From CAYSIX01 sp964431205 (lineage in GTDB: Bacteria > Planctomycetota > Phycisphaerae > Phycisphaerales > Phycisphaeraceae): 12,176 bases of DNA. The notes under the pieces are model-generated. The model saw nothing but the letters and a program-made list of their open reading frames with translations, was not told the DNA's origin and searched no databases. Positions 6,973 through 12,176 of this stretch are shown in pieces (position 1 is the first letter of the stretch; the number at the start of each line of letters is the position of its first letter). The DNA is taken from contig CAYSIX010000122.1 of the NCBI GenBank assembly GCA_964431205.1, positions 1 to 12,176 of the forward strand, in the 5' to 3' direction. The position numbers and the translations under genes are program-made.

Positions 6973-7362
6973 ACGAACGTTTGGGTGAGCGCCGCTCTGT
7001 TTCGTGATTCGCTCGCGAGCCGAGCATTGGAAATTGCGCGCGAGCAACATGATTTGCTCGCTTCCACACCGCTACGGATGGAGCTGATCACGGTGCTCAG
7101 CCGACGCAAGTTCGATCGTTATCTGACGATGCAGGAGCGGAGTCGGCTGGTGACGGTGCTGGACCGCGAGTGTGAGCTTCGTGAGCCGAAGATCCGAGTA
7201 GACGCGTGTCGTGATCGAACCGACAACGCCCTGCTCGCATTTGCCATCGACGGCCGCGCAGAGGTGATCGTCACCGGAGATCGAGACCTGCTGGTGCTGA
7301 ATCCCTTTCGTGGGGTGTCGATCCGCACGCCGCGCGCCTTTGTCGAGCAACACGAGCGGTGA
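6958..7362 (+). CDS. PIN-domain toxin (COG1569-like), start codon unresolved
   Basis: A PIN-fold RNase, the toxin half of the pair. Homology begins at nt 6958 with K-V-V-F-D-T-N-V-W-V-S-A, the classic first strand. The acidic site is complete: D of FDTN (nt 6970), E of RMELITVLSR (nt 7081), D of RTDNALLAFA and D of VTGDRDLL. KFDRYLT and RTPRAFV also fit the family. The problem is initiation. Between the in-frame TGA at 6913-6915 and the GTG at 6985 there is no ATG, GTG, TTG or CTG, and the GTG itself lies after the catalytic Asp, so a protein starting there (125 residues) would lack strand 1 and be inactive. Either the toxin is made by +1 frameshifting from the antitoxin gene, or it starts unusually, or it has decayed, or the sequence has an error. 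The coordinates given mark the homology extent. Confidence 0.75.
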   Translation, partial: KVVFDTNVWVSAALFRDSLASRALEIAREQHDLLASTPLRMELITVLSRRKFDRYLTMQERSRLVTVLDRECELREPKIRVDACRDRTDNALLAFAIDGRAEVIVTGDRDLLVLNPFRGVSIRTPRAFVEQHER

Positions 7363-7368
7363 TACCAT
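7360..7368 (+). promoter_or_regulatory. Possible extended -10 for the alkyltransferase gene
   Basis: TGATACCAT gives a TGn extension next to TACCAT (4/6) and includes the toxin stop codon. It would start transcription near 7375, about 31 nt before the ATG. No clear -35 was found, as extended -10 promoters allow. Confidence 0.3.
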
Positions 7369-7393
7369 GGCGTTTCCGACGGAGTCACGGAAC

Positions 7394-7398
7394 AGGAG
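7394..7398 (+). promoter_or_regulatory. Ribosome binding site of the alkyltransferase
   Basis: AGGAG lies 7 nt upstream of the ATG at 7406 and favours this start over the in-frame ATG at 7367, which has no SD. Confidence 0.7.
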
Positions 7399-7405
7399 CG
7401 GATCC

Positions 7406-7768
7406 ATGACACGAAGCAGGCCCGGGCGGCCGCACGATTTGGCGGCGATCCGGGCGGGGCGGTTGATGACGGGGATGAGCTTTGCCGAGCGGGTGTGGAC
7501 GTTGACGGCTCGGGTGCCGCGGGGCCGCGTGGTGACGTACGCCGACATCGCGCAGAAGCTGGGGACGCGAGCATATCGCGCGGTGGGGCAGTGTCTGGGG
7601 CGGAACCCCTACGCACCGACGGTACCGTGCCACCGGGTGGTGGGCAGCGACGGTCGGCTGACGGGCTTCGCCGGCGGGCTCGACGCCAAGCGGCGGTTGC
7701 TGACCGCGGAGGGGCTGACGCTGACCGGCGACCGCGTGGACTTGGCCCGTCACCGGCACCGTCTGTAA
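7406..7768 (+). CDS. Single-domain O6-alkylguanine-DNA alkyltransferase (MGMT family)
   Basis: MGMT proteins remove alkyl groups from O6-alkylguanine by transfer to their own active-site Cys. This 120-residue protein carries only the C-terminal DNA-binding/catalytic domain. FAERVWTLTARVPRGRVVTYADIA (26-49) leads into the helix-turn-helix AYRAVGQCLGRNP (56-68), which holds the Arg finger (R58). Then comes the active-site block TVPCHRVVGSDGRLTGFAGG (72-91) with Cys75 and His76, and KRRLLTAEG with E102 of the hydrogen-bond network. Because the motif is PCHRV and not PWHRV, it is a transferase-type protein and not an alkyltransferase-like (ATL) protein by that criterion, although ATLs are similarly short. 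The N-terminal RNase H-like domain of Ogt/AdaB/human MGMT is absent. It is monocistronic as far as visible, 43 bp after the toxin gene. Confidence 0.9.
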   Translation: MTRSRPGRPHDLAAIRAGRLMTGMSFAERVWTLTARVPRGRVVTYADIAQKLGTRAYRAVGQCLGRNPYAPTVPCHRVVGSDGRLTGFAGGLDAKRRLLTAEGLTLTGDRVDLARHRHRL

Positions 7769-7819
7769 CGGTCGTGCGGGCGCAGCGGCGCGGCCGATCG
7801 GCTCGAACGTGAAATCAAG

Positions 7820-7840
7820 TCAACGGACGCCGATCAACGG
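7820..7840 (+). repeat. Short direct repeat upstream of the PilZ gene
   Basis: TCAACGG occurs at 7820-7826 and again at 7834-7840, a 14-nt period, 14 nt before the ATG. It could be a pair of regulator half-sites or chance. Confidence 0.2.
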
Positions 7841-7854
7841 CCGACGCACGTTCT

Positions 7855-8265
7855 ATGGGATTCTTCCGCCGCTACTTCGACCCCGAGTTCAGCGAGGAGC
7901 CGCCGGTCCCGCCGGATCACCCGGGCCCGGGCGCCTCGGACGGGCCGCCCGCCGAGCGTCGGCGGCACGGCCGGCTGCGCTGTGAAGACATCGCCTGCTC
8001 GCTGGGCACGGTGGTGGACCTGTCGCCGGCGGGGATCGGCCTGCGCGTGCCGGGGCCCGCGATCGCGCGCATCGGGGATCAGCTCTCGTTCACCGTCCAG
8101 TACGAGGCCGAGCGCCTGGCGGTCAGCGGGATCGTCCGCCGCGTCGAACAGCGCGTCGAGGGCGCTGTGGACTACGGGGTCGAGTTCACCGGGACCGATC
8201 CGTACACCCAGGAGAAGCTCGACGAGCTGTCGCGGATGACCAGCCAGCGGTTCATCATCGCCTGA
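7855..8265 (+). CDS. PilZ-domain protein (putative c-di-GMP receptor)
   Basis: A 136-residue cytoplasmic protein with a PilZ beta-barrel at about 34-125. The two c-di-GMP motifs are visible: RxxxR as RRRHGR (R36 to R40) and (D/N)xSxxG as DLSPAGIG (D55, S57, G60). Later strands follow: GDQLSFTVQYE and SGIVRRVEQR, then VDYGVEFTG. PilZ proteins bind cyclic di-GMP and change motility, polysaccharide output or transcription through partners; no partner domain is attached. Residues 1-33 are a Pro- and acid-rich tail starting GFFRRYFDPEF, of unknown role. There is no SD before the ATG and no clear -10. The direct repeat at 7820-7840 lies upstream. The gene runs tail to tail into the SPOR lipoprotein gene, 10 bp apart, with no hairpin terminator between them. 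Confidence 0.85.
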   Translation: MGFFRRYFDPEFSEEPPVPPDHPGPGASDGPPAERRRHGRLRCEDIACSLGTVVDLSPAGIGLRVPGPAIARIGDQLSFTVQYEAERLAVSGIVRRVEQRVEGAVDYGVEFTGTDPYTQEKLDELSRMTSQRFIIA

Positions 8266-8275
8266 GTCGGCCGGT

Positions 8276-9079
8276 TCACGGGGCCGCGGCGAGCGGGACA
8301 ATGATCGCGCCGGTCACACCCAGCCGCTCGCGGGCGCGTCTGGCCGATTCAAACGTCGAGAAGTTGCCGACCTGCACGAACGTGGTCCGCTGACCCGAGC
8401 TGTCGGTCCCATCGATGAGCCGGGGTGCGCTCAGGCGAAACTCGGTCGTGCGTTGGGCGAGCTGCTCGGCGGCACGCTGCGCGTTCTCGCGGTTGTGAAA
8501 GGCGCCGACCTGAAGCGTGTAACCGGTGACCGTCAGTTGGTCGAGCACACGCCGGCGGAAATCGGAATCGCGGCTGGCGCCATGGGCGAGCCACAGGTTG
8601 GTCCGTGCCTGGGCCTGTCGGCCGAGTTTCTGCTGGGAGATCGCGGCGTAAAAGAAAGCGTTGGCGCGGTCCTGCCCTTCGAGCATCTGGGCGGCGTCCA
8701 GCAACATCCGAGCTGAGAGCGCGTACTGGCCCATCTCGGCGTAGAGCAGCCCGAGCGAGGCCGTGGCGTCGCCGGCGAGCTTGCGATCGTCGCTGCGGGC
8801 CGCCTCCTGAAGGTAAAACAGCGCGTCCTGCCGGCGGCCCAGCCGCTGGGCGGCCAGCCCCGCCATGTACACCGCCTGGTCGCGCTGATACCCGGTGGCG
8901 GCACGCTCGAGGCGGACCGCCTCGTCGTACGCCTGGTCATACGCGCCGCGCTCGTACGCCTGGTACATGCCCGCGAATCGGTCGGGCGTCGGTGAACCGG
9001 CACACCCCCCGACCAGCAGCACCACGCCGACAAGGCACCCACCCCATGCTTGCAAGCCTCGCCATTGTCCCAAGATCAT
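8276..9079 (-). CDS. Lipoprotein with TPR-like helices and C-terminal SPOR domain
   Basis: A 267-residue predicted lipoprotein. A hydrophobic segment (about 14-24) ends in the lipobox VGGC with Cys26. Residues about 33-165 form repeated helix pairs of TPR type (MYQAYERGAYDQAYDEAVRLE, then MAGLAAQRLGRRQDALFYLQEA, LGLLYAEMGQYALSARMLL and AAISQQKLGRQAQARTNLW). The C-terminal part (about 184-264) is a SPOR domain: YTLQVGAFHNRENAQRAAEQL, then TFVQVGNFSTFESARRARERL, the two-fold pattern of the fold. SPOR domains bind glycan strands stripped of stem peptides, typically at division septa, so the protein probably anchors an envelope complex to peptidoglycan. The ATG at 9079 has GGAG 7 nt upstream and places the signal peptide at the N-terminus; longer in-frame starts up to 9274 would bury it. 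It diverges from the acyl-CoA synthetase gene, with 110 bp between. Confidence 0.88.
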   Translation of the reverse strand: MILGQWRGLQAWGGCLVGVVLLVGGCAGSPTPDRFAGMYQAYERGAYDQAYDEAVRLERAATGYQRDQAVYMAGLAAQRLGRRQDALFYLQEAARSDDRKLAGDATASLGLLYAEMGQYALSARMLLDAAQMLEGQDRANAFFYAAISQQKLGRQAQARTNLWLAHGASRDSDFRRRVLDQLTVTGYTLQVGAFHNRENAQRAAEQLAQRTTEFRLSAPRLIDGTDSSGQRTTFVQVGNFSTFESARRARERLGVTGAIIVPLAAAP

Positions 9080-9086
9080 GTGCTGG

Positions 9087-9090
9087 CTCC
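9087..9090 (-). promoter_or_regulatory. Ribosome binding site of the SPOR lipoprotein
   Basis: On the minus strand GGAG is followed by 7 nt and then the ATG at 9079. It decides this start against the longer reading frame. Confidence 0.6.
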
Positions 9091-9143
9091 GAATTCGACA
9101 CCTCGCCCAGGCCCCACCGGCTCGCCCTGGCATCCGGGGAAGG

Positions 9144-9149
9144 TATAGT
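9144..9149 (+). promoter_or_regulatory. -10 box of the acyl-CoA synthetase gene
   Basis: TATAGT matches TATAAT at 5 of 6 positions and stands out in a GC-rich 110-bp divergent intergenic region. Transcription would start near 9156, giving a leader of about 34 nt. A -35 element is not recognisable. Confidence 0.4.
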
Positions 9150-9176
9150 CTAACCCAATCGTCACAGTTTTCGCGC

Positions 9177-9181
9177 AGGGA
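9177..9181 (+). promoter_or_regulatory. Ribosome binding site of the acyl-CoA synthetase
   Basis: AGGGA lies 8 nt upstream of the ATG at 9190 and supports that start. Confidence 0.6.
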
Positions 9182-9189
9182 CCGTTCGA

Positions 9190-10692
9190 ATGAGCCTGCT
9201 CTGGCCGATCCTCCGCCACGCTCTGACCTCCCCTCGTCGCCTGGCCGCCATCGACGACCGGCGACGCTACACATACGCCCAGGTCGTCGGCGGAGCCTTC
9301 TACGTCGCCCATCGCATCGCCGCGACGACCCAGCGCCGCCACGTGGGCATCATGCTGCCGACCAGCGGCGCGTTTCCGCTCGCCCTGCTGGGCACGTGGC
9401 TGGCCAAGCGCGTCGCCGTGCCGTTCAACTACCTGCTGGCCCGCGACGAGCTGAACTATGTGATCCGCGACAGTGACGTGGACACGCTGATCACCGCCGG
9501 GCCCATGCTCGACTTCCTCGAGGAAAACGACCGTCGCGACGCGATCCCCGACGACGTCCGTATCGTCCGCCTCGAGGATCTGGACTTCACCGGCGCGCCC
9601 GAGCCACGCTGGCCCCCGCTGTACGGCCGCGACGAGCTGGCCGTCATCCTCTACACCTCCGGCACGTCCGGCCGGCCCAAGGGCGTCATGCTCAGCCACG
9701 GCAACCTCCGCAGCAACGCCGACGCCGGTATCCGCCACGCCAGCATCACCCGCGTCGACACCTTCCTCGGCGTCCTGCCGCAGTTCCACAGCTTCGGCCT
9801 CACCGCCCTCACGCTCATCCCCCTGCGCCTCGGAGCCACCACCGTCTACAGCGCCCGCTTCGTCCCGCGCAAGATCGTCGACCTGATCCGCAAGCACCGT
9901 CCCGACATCATGATGGCCGTGCCCTCCATGTACGGCGCCCTGCTGTCGGTCAAGCAGGCCGGGCCCGACGACTTCAAATCGATCCGCCTGCCCATCTCCG
10001 GCGGCGAGCCCCTGCCCGACGCGACCTACCAGGCCTGTCTTGACCGCTTCGACCTCGAGATCCTCGAGGGCTATGGCCTGACCGAGACCTCCCCCGCCAC
10101 GCACTGGAGCACGCCTCAGCACAAGCGTCGCCACTCCGTCGGCCTGCCCCTGCCCGGCGTGCGCCAGTTCATCCTCGACGAGCACGACCATGTCCTGCCC
10201 CCCAACGAAGAGGGCGAGATCGTCCTCGCCGGACCCCACATCATGCTCGGTTACTACAAAATGCCGGACCAGACCCGCCGGGTCATCTTCGAGCTGACCC
10301 CGCCCGGCGAGAACAAACCCGTTCGCGCCTTCCGCACCGGCGACATCGGCCGCGTCGACGAGGACGGCTACCTCTACATCACCGGCCGCAAAAAAGACAT
10401 GCTCATCATCGGCGGCGAGAATGTGTCTCCCCGTGAGATCGAGGAAGTGCTCAACCGCCACTCCACGGTCCGCGCCTCAGCGGTCATCGGCAAACAGGAC
10501 GGCATGCGCGGGGAGGTGCCGGTCGCCTTTGTCGAGGTGCAGGAAGACACCGATTTCGACGAGTCGGCGGTGCGCAGCTTCTGCCGTGAACATCTGGCCC
10601 AGTACAAGGTGCCCAGGGAGGTCCGCGTCGTAGACGAGCTGCCGCGCGGCCCGACCGGCAAGATCCTGAGGCGTGAGCTCTCGACGGATTGA
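9190..10692 (+). CDS. Acyl-CoA synthetase / AMP-dependent ligase (ANL superfamily, FadD-like)
   Basis: A 500-residue adenylating enzyme that activates a carboxylic acid with ATP to the acyl-AMP and usually transfers it to CoA. Core motifs are intact: P-loop LYTSGTSGRPKG (154-165), the His-containing LPQFHSFGLT (196-205), substrate-pocket SGGEPLPD (270-277), YGLTETSP (295-302), RTGDIGRVDEDGY (382-394) with D385, the hinge GRKKDMLIIGGENVSP (399-414) and the catalytic lysine K491 in GPTGKILRREL. Length and motifs fit medium- or long-chain fatty acyl-CoA synthetases; acyl-ACP synthetases and other aryl/acyl ligases cannot be excluded, because the substrate pocket is not readable by eye. There is no signal peptide or membrane segment. 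The gene has its own promoter and SD, diverges from the SPOR lipoprotein gene and ends 31 bp from the stop of the opposing PHP gene. Confidence 0.92.
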   Translation: MSLLWPILRHALTSPRRLAAIDDRRRYTYAQVVGGAFYVAHRIAATTQRRHVGIMLPTSGAFPLALLGTWLAKRVAVPFNYLLARDELNYVIRDSDVDTLITAGPMLDFLEENDRRDAIPDDVRIVRLEDLDFTGAPEPRWPPLYGRDELAVILYTSGTSGRPKGVMLSHGNLRSNADAGIRHASITRVDTFLGVLPQFHSFGLTALTLIPLRLGATTVYSARFVPRKIVDLIRKHRPDIMMAVPSMYGALLSVKQAGPDDFKSIRLPISGGEPLPDATYQACLDRFDLEILEGYGLTETSPATHWSTPQHKRRHSVGLPLPGVRQFILDEHDHVLPPNEEGEIVLAGPHIMLGYYKMPDQTRRVIFELTPPGENKPVRAFRTGDIGRVDEDGYLYITGRKKDMLIIGGENVSPREIEEVLNRHSTVRASAVIGKQDGMRGEVPVAFVEVQEDTDFDESAVRSFCREHLAQYKVPREVRVVDELPRGPTGKILRRELSTD

Positions 10693-10723
10693 GCCATCGA
10701 GCTCCCCGCCGTCCCTATCGCCC

Positions 10724-11608
10724 TCACGTCTGATCCGTGACCGGTCCGGCGGCGCCCGCGGCGCGCAGTTGCTCGAACGCGTCGATCGGGACGGTGACGC
10801 TGCCGAGCGCGATGGGTTTGCGCTCGCCGTGATAGTCGCTGCCGCCGGTGGTCAGCAGACCGAACCGTTCGGCGAGCTTTTCGAACGCGCGCACGTCGGC
10901 GGGGGTGTGATCGCTGTGGCGGGTCTCAATGCCGTCAAGCCCGAGGCGGCGCAGTCGCGCCACCGCCTGGTCGAGCACCTCGGATTCAAGTCGCATCTGC
11001 ACGGGATGGGCGAGCACGGCCAACGCGCCGGCGTCGTGGAGCGTGTCGATCGCCTCCGCGGCGCTGAGCCGGTCCTTGCGGACGTGGGCCGGCGCCCCTT
11101 CCCCGATGTATTTGATGAACGCCTCGTGGATGGACTTGACGTAGCCCTTGCGCAGCAAGACCTGGGCGATGTGGGGCCGGCCGACGATCTGCCCGCCGGC
11201 CTCGGCGACCACCTCGTCCAGGTCGATGCGGACGCCCAGCTCGCGCAGGCGGTCGAGGATGCGGGGGTTGCGCTGATCACGGGCGTCGCGGAGGCGGGCC
11301 TCGACGGCGGCGAGGCCGGGCTCGTCGGGTCGAACGCCGTACCCGAGCAGGTGCAAGGTGCCGATGCGCGGGGCCGCCGATCCAGCCCCCGCGAAGAGCG
11401 TCGCCGGATCAACCGACAGCTCGATGCCGGGCAGGAACCCGATGCCGATCGCCTCGGCCGCTTGGGCGCACCGGGCCAGCCCGGCCGTGGTGTCGTGATC
11501 GGTCAGGGCGATGGCGCCCAGCCCGGCGTCGCGCGCCAGGCGGGGCAGGGCCTCGGGGGCGTCGGTCCCGTCCGAGGCGGTCGAGTGCATGTGCAGGTCG
11601 CATCGCAC
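10724..11608 (-). CDS. PHP-domain metal-dependent phosphoesterase (RNase AM / YciV-like)
   Basis: A 294-residue protein of the PHP family closest in layout to E. coli YciV (RNase AM) and to nucleoside 3',5'-bisphosphate phosphatases. Metal-binding motifs run in order: DLHMHSTASDG (H6, H8, D13), LTDHDT (H38), LPGIELS (E63), HLLGYGV (H86), the RPHIAQVLL block (144-152), LAHPVQM (H201), TRHSDHT (231-235) and GGSDYHG (D258, H260). All the usual ligands of the trinuclear site appear present. The family hydrolyses phosphates from 3',5'-bisphosphonucleosides or trims 5' ends of RNA; which applies here is undetermined. The PolX and DnaE PHP domains are excluded because the protein is free-standing. 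The start is a GTG at 11608; no other start precedes the HxH strand, and there is no SD. A TACCAT box ends 7 nt upstream, so the transcript may be leaderless. Confidence 0.9.
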   Translation of the reverse strand: MRCDLHMHSTASDGTDAPEALPRLARDAGLGAIALTDHDTTAGLARCAQAAEAIGIGFLPGIELSVDPATLFAGAGSAAPRIGTLHLLGYGVRPDEPGLAAVEARLRDARDQRNPRILDRLRELGVRIDLDEVVAEAGGQIVGRPHIAQVLLRKGYVKSIHEAFIKYIGEGAPAHVRKDRLSAAEAIDTLHDAGALAVLAHPVQMRLESEVLDQAVARLRRLGLDGIETRHSDHTPADVRAFEKLAERFGLLTTGGSDYHGERKPIALGSVTVPIDAFEQLRAAGAAGPVTDQT

Positions 11609-11614
11609 GCCGAC

Positions 11615-11620
11615 ATGGTA
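11615..11620 (-). promoter_or_regulatory. -10 box of the PHP gene, predicted leaderless
   Basis: On the minus strand TACCAT (4/6) is followed by exactly 6 nt and then the GTG start. Transcription would begin at the start codon. No -35 matches; the inverted repeat at 11628-11644 occupies that place. Confidence 0.35.
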
Positions 11621-11627
11621 GGGCCAC

Positions 11628-11644
11628 GCGGGCGTGTCGCCCGC
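11628..11644. repeat. Perfect inverted repeat between the divergent PHP and His/Cys genes
   Basis: GCGGGCG at 11628-11634 and CGCCCGC at 11638-11644 form a 7-bp perfect inverted repeat with a 3-nt centre. It covers about -20 to -36 of the predicted PHP transcript, the position of a -35 element, so it could be an operator. Confidence 0.4.
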
Positions 11645-11674
11645 CGTCGCTCACAGGAGATCAACAAAAAGCCG

Positions 11675-11703
11675 TTGACCGCGGCCCGTTCGAGGCGTAG
11701 CAT
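11675..11703 (+). promoter_or_regulatory. Promoter of the small His/Cys-rich protein
   Basis: TTGACC (11675-11680, 5/6 to TTGACA) and TAGCAT (11698-11703, 4/6) are spaced by 17 bp. Six nt after the -10 comes the GTG at 11710, with ATG at 11716, so the mRNA is predicted to be leaderless or to have a 6-nt leader. Confidence 0.55.
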
Positions 11704-11709
11704 CTGCTC

Positions 11710-12057
11710 GTGCTGATGCGTCGCCTGCCTGTGGCCGCCTTGCTCGTGATCTCTGCCGCCCACCTCAGCGGTGCGGGGTGGCTGGCGCATCAGGCGATCG
11801 CCCACGCCCCGGCACCGCAACCCTGTCACGAGCACGATTCGCATCCACCCTGTGAGGACGCCCCGGCCCCCGCCGAGGACGAGTGCGCCCCGTGCGAGGC
11901 GCTGTCGGCGCGGCCGACCGCGTCCGTCGAGGCCTCCGATGCCCTGGTCGTTGACCTTCACCCGGTCCAGACGATCGTGCCGGATACCCCACTTCGACCG
12001 GCGATCGAGACGCAGCGCCTGCCCATCCCGCGCGGGCCCCCTCTCTCAAACCACTGA
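11710..12057 (+). CDS. Small exported His/Cys-rich protein of unknown function
   Basis: I do not recognise this 115-residue protein. From the ATG at 11716 it begins with MRRLPVAALLVISAAHLSGAG, a basic start plus hydrophobic stretch that looks like a signal peptide or N-terminal anchor. A metal-ligand-rich stretch follows: PCHEHDSHPPCED (38-50, counting from GTG 11710), then DECAPCE (57-63), giving Cys39, 48, 59 and 62 and His40, 42 and 45 in an acidic, Pro/Ala-rich context. The remainder (VVDLHPVQTIVPDTPLRP) has no recognised motif. It could bind metal in the periplasm or be one of the short exported orphan proteins common near pilin-like genes. The CDS has a well-spaced promoter and no SD. 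The prepilin-like gene follows 51 bp downstream. That it is expressed is supported by the promoter and signal-like start, not by homology. Confidence 0.6.
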   Translation: MLMRRLPVAALLVISAAHLSGAGWLAHQAIAHAPAPQPCHEHDSHPPCEDAPAPAEDECAPCEALSARPTASVEASDALVVDLHPVQTIVPDTPLRPAIETQRLPIPRGPPLSNH

Positions 12058-12108
12058 TCCGCCCCGTTTTGTTCTTTTCCCGCTGACCCCGTTGCCGGAT
12101 GCCGTGCC

Positions 12109-12176
12109 ATGCGCGCCCGACGCCCCTTCACGCTCATTGAGCTGCTCGTGGTGATCTCGATCATCGCGCTGCTGAT
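12109..12176 (+). CDS. Prepilin-type N-terminal methylation domain protein (3' end outside window)
   Basis: Only 22 codons are visible: a short basic leader (MRARRP) followed by FTLIELLVVISIIALL, the hydrophobic helix of type IV pilins and type II secretion pseudopilins. The conserved Glu is at position +5 of the predicted mature protein (E11). The residue before the cleavage point is Pro6, where prepilin peptidase normally needs Gly (or Ala). In planctomycetes such starts are found on many secreted proteins (DUF1559-like and GspG/GspH-like), and the type cannot be told from this fragment. The 51 bp upstream are T-rich with no clear SD or -10 box. Confidence 0.85.
   Translation, partial: MRARRPFTLIELLVVISIIALL

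Noticed and set aside
7367..7405. Upstream ATG start for the alkyltransferase.
   Set aside because: It has no SD and overlaps a possible -10 box; AGGAG at 7394-7398 clearly serves the ATG at 7406.
7792..7802. Palindrome GCCGATCGGC after the alkyltransferase gene as a terminator.
   Set aside because: There is no hairpin loop to speak of and no T-run; 10-bp palindromes are common in such GC-rich DNA.
9076..10461. Minus-strand open frame of 461 codons opposite the acyl-CoA synthetase.
   Set aside because: The plus strand encodes all ANL core motifs; the antisense product shows only GC-driven Val/Gly/Asp composition.
10673..11716. Plus-strand open frame of 347 codons across the PHP gene.
   Set aside because: The minus strand encodes a complete PHP metal site; this frame has no recognisable domain.
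12058..12082. T-rich stretch after the His/Cys protein as an intrinsic terminator.
   Set aside because: No stable GC-rich stem sits directly before the T-rich bases; the only nearby palindrome is inside the coding region.

Overview
This is a GC-rich window (about 65-70% by eye) from a bacterial chromosome, most likely a planctomycete and probably the Phycisphaerae side of that phylum. The pointers are a bona fide sulfatase-activating formylglycine-generating enzyme, a prepilin start of the PFTLIELLVVIS type that planctomycetes carry in many copies, a lipoprotein C39-type peptidase, and very short intergenic spaces without T-tailed hairpin terminators. The lineage is inferred from gene content only.

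Layout. Positions 1-1027 are the 3' third of gyrB. Then, all on +, come an M55 (DppA-like) D-aminopeptidase (1120-1932) overlapping a lipoprotein cysteine peptidase (1920-3125); a TIM-barrel glycosidase-like protein (3152-4432) followed 9 bp later by a formylglycine-generating enzyme (4442-5497); a class I DAHP synthase (5568-6638); a small toxin-antitoxin locus of lower GC (6726-7362); a one-domain O6-alkylguanine-DNA alkyltransferase (7406-7768); and a PilZ protein (7855-8265). A TPR/SPOR lipoprotein (9079-8276) lies on the minus strand, tail to tail with pilZ and divergent from an acyl-CoA synthetase (9190-10692, +). A PHP-domain phosphoesterase (11608-10724, -) is tail to tail with the synthetase and divergent from a small exported His/Cys-rich protein (11710-12057, +). 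The window ends 22 codons into a prepilin-like protein (12109 onward).

How the genes work together. Two pairs look translationally coupled: the M55 and C39-like peptidases, which suggest turnover of D-amino-acid or cell-wall peptides, and the glycosidase-like protein with the formylglycine enzyme, which suggests use of sulfated glycans. The rest are separate housekeeping or accessory functions: DNA topology, aromatic amino acid synthesis, DNA alkylation repair, c-di-GMP response, fatty-acid activation and nucleotide phosphate hydrolysis.

The most unusual signals are two. First, in the toxin-antitoxin locus the PIN toxin has no usable start codon that keeps its catalytic Asp, and the antitoxin ends at CTT TGA C preceded by an SD-like GAAGGT, the layout of the prfB +1 frameshift site. 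Second, three genes (antitoxin, PHP protein, His/Cys protein) have a TANNNT -10 box 6-8 nt before the start codon and no Shine-Dalgarno, which points to leaderless transcripts. No tRNA, rRNA, CRISPR array, insertion sequence or convincing intrinsic terminator was seen, and no gene-free stretch reaches 300 bases.
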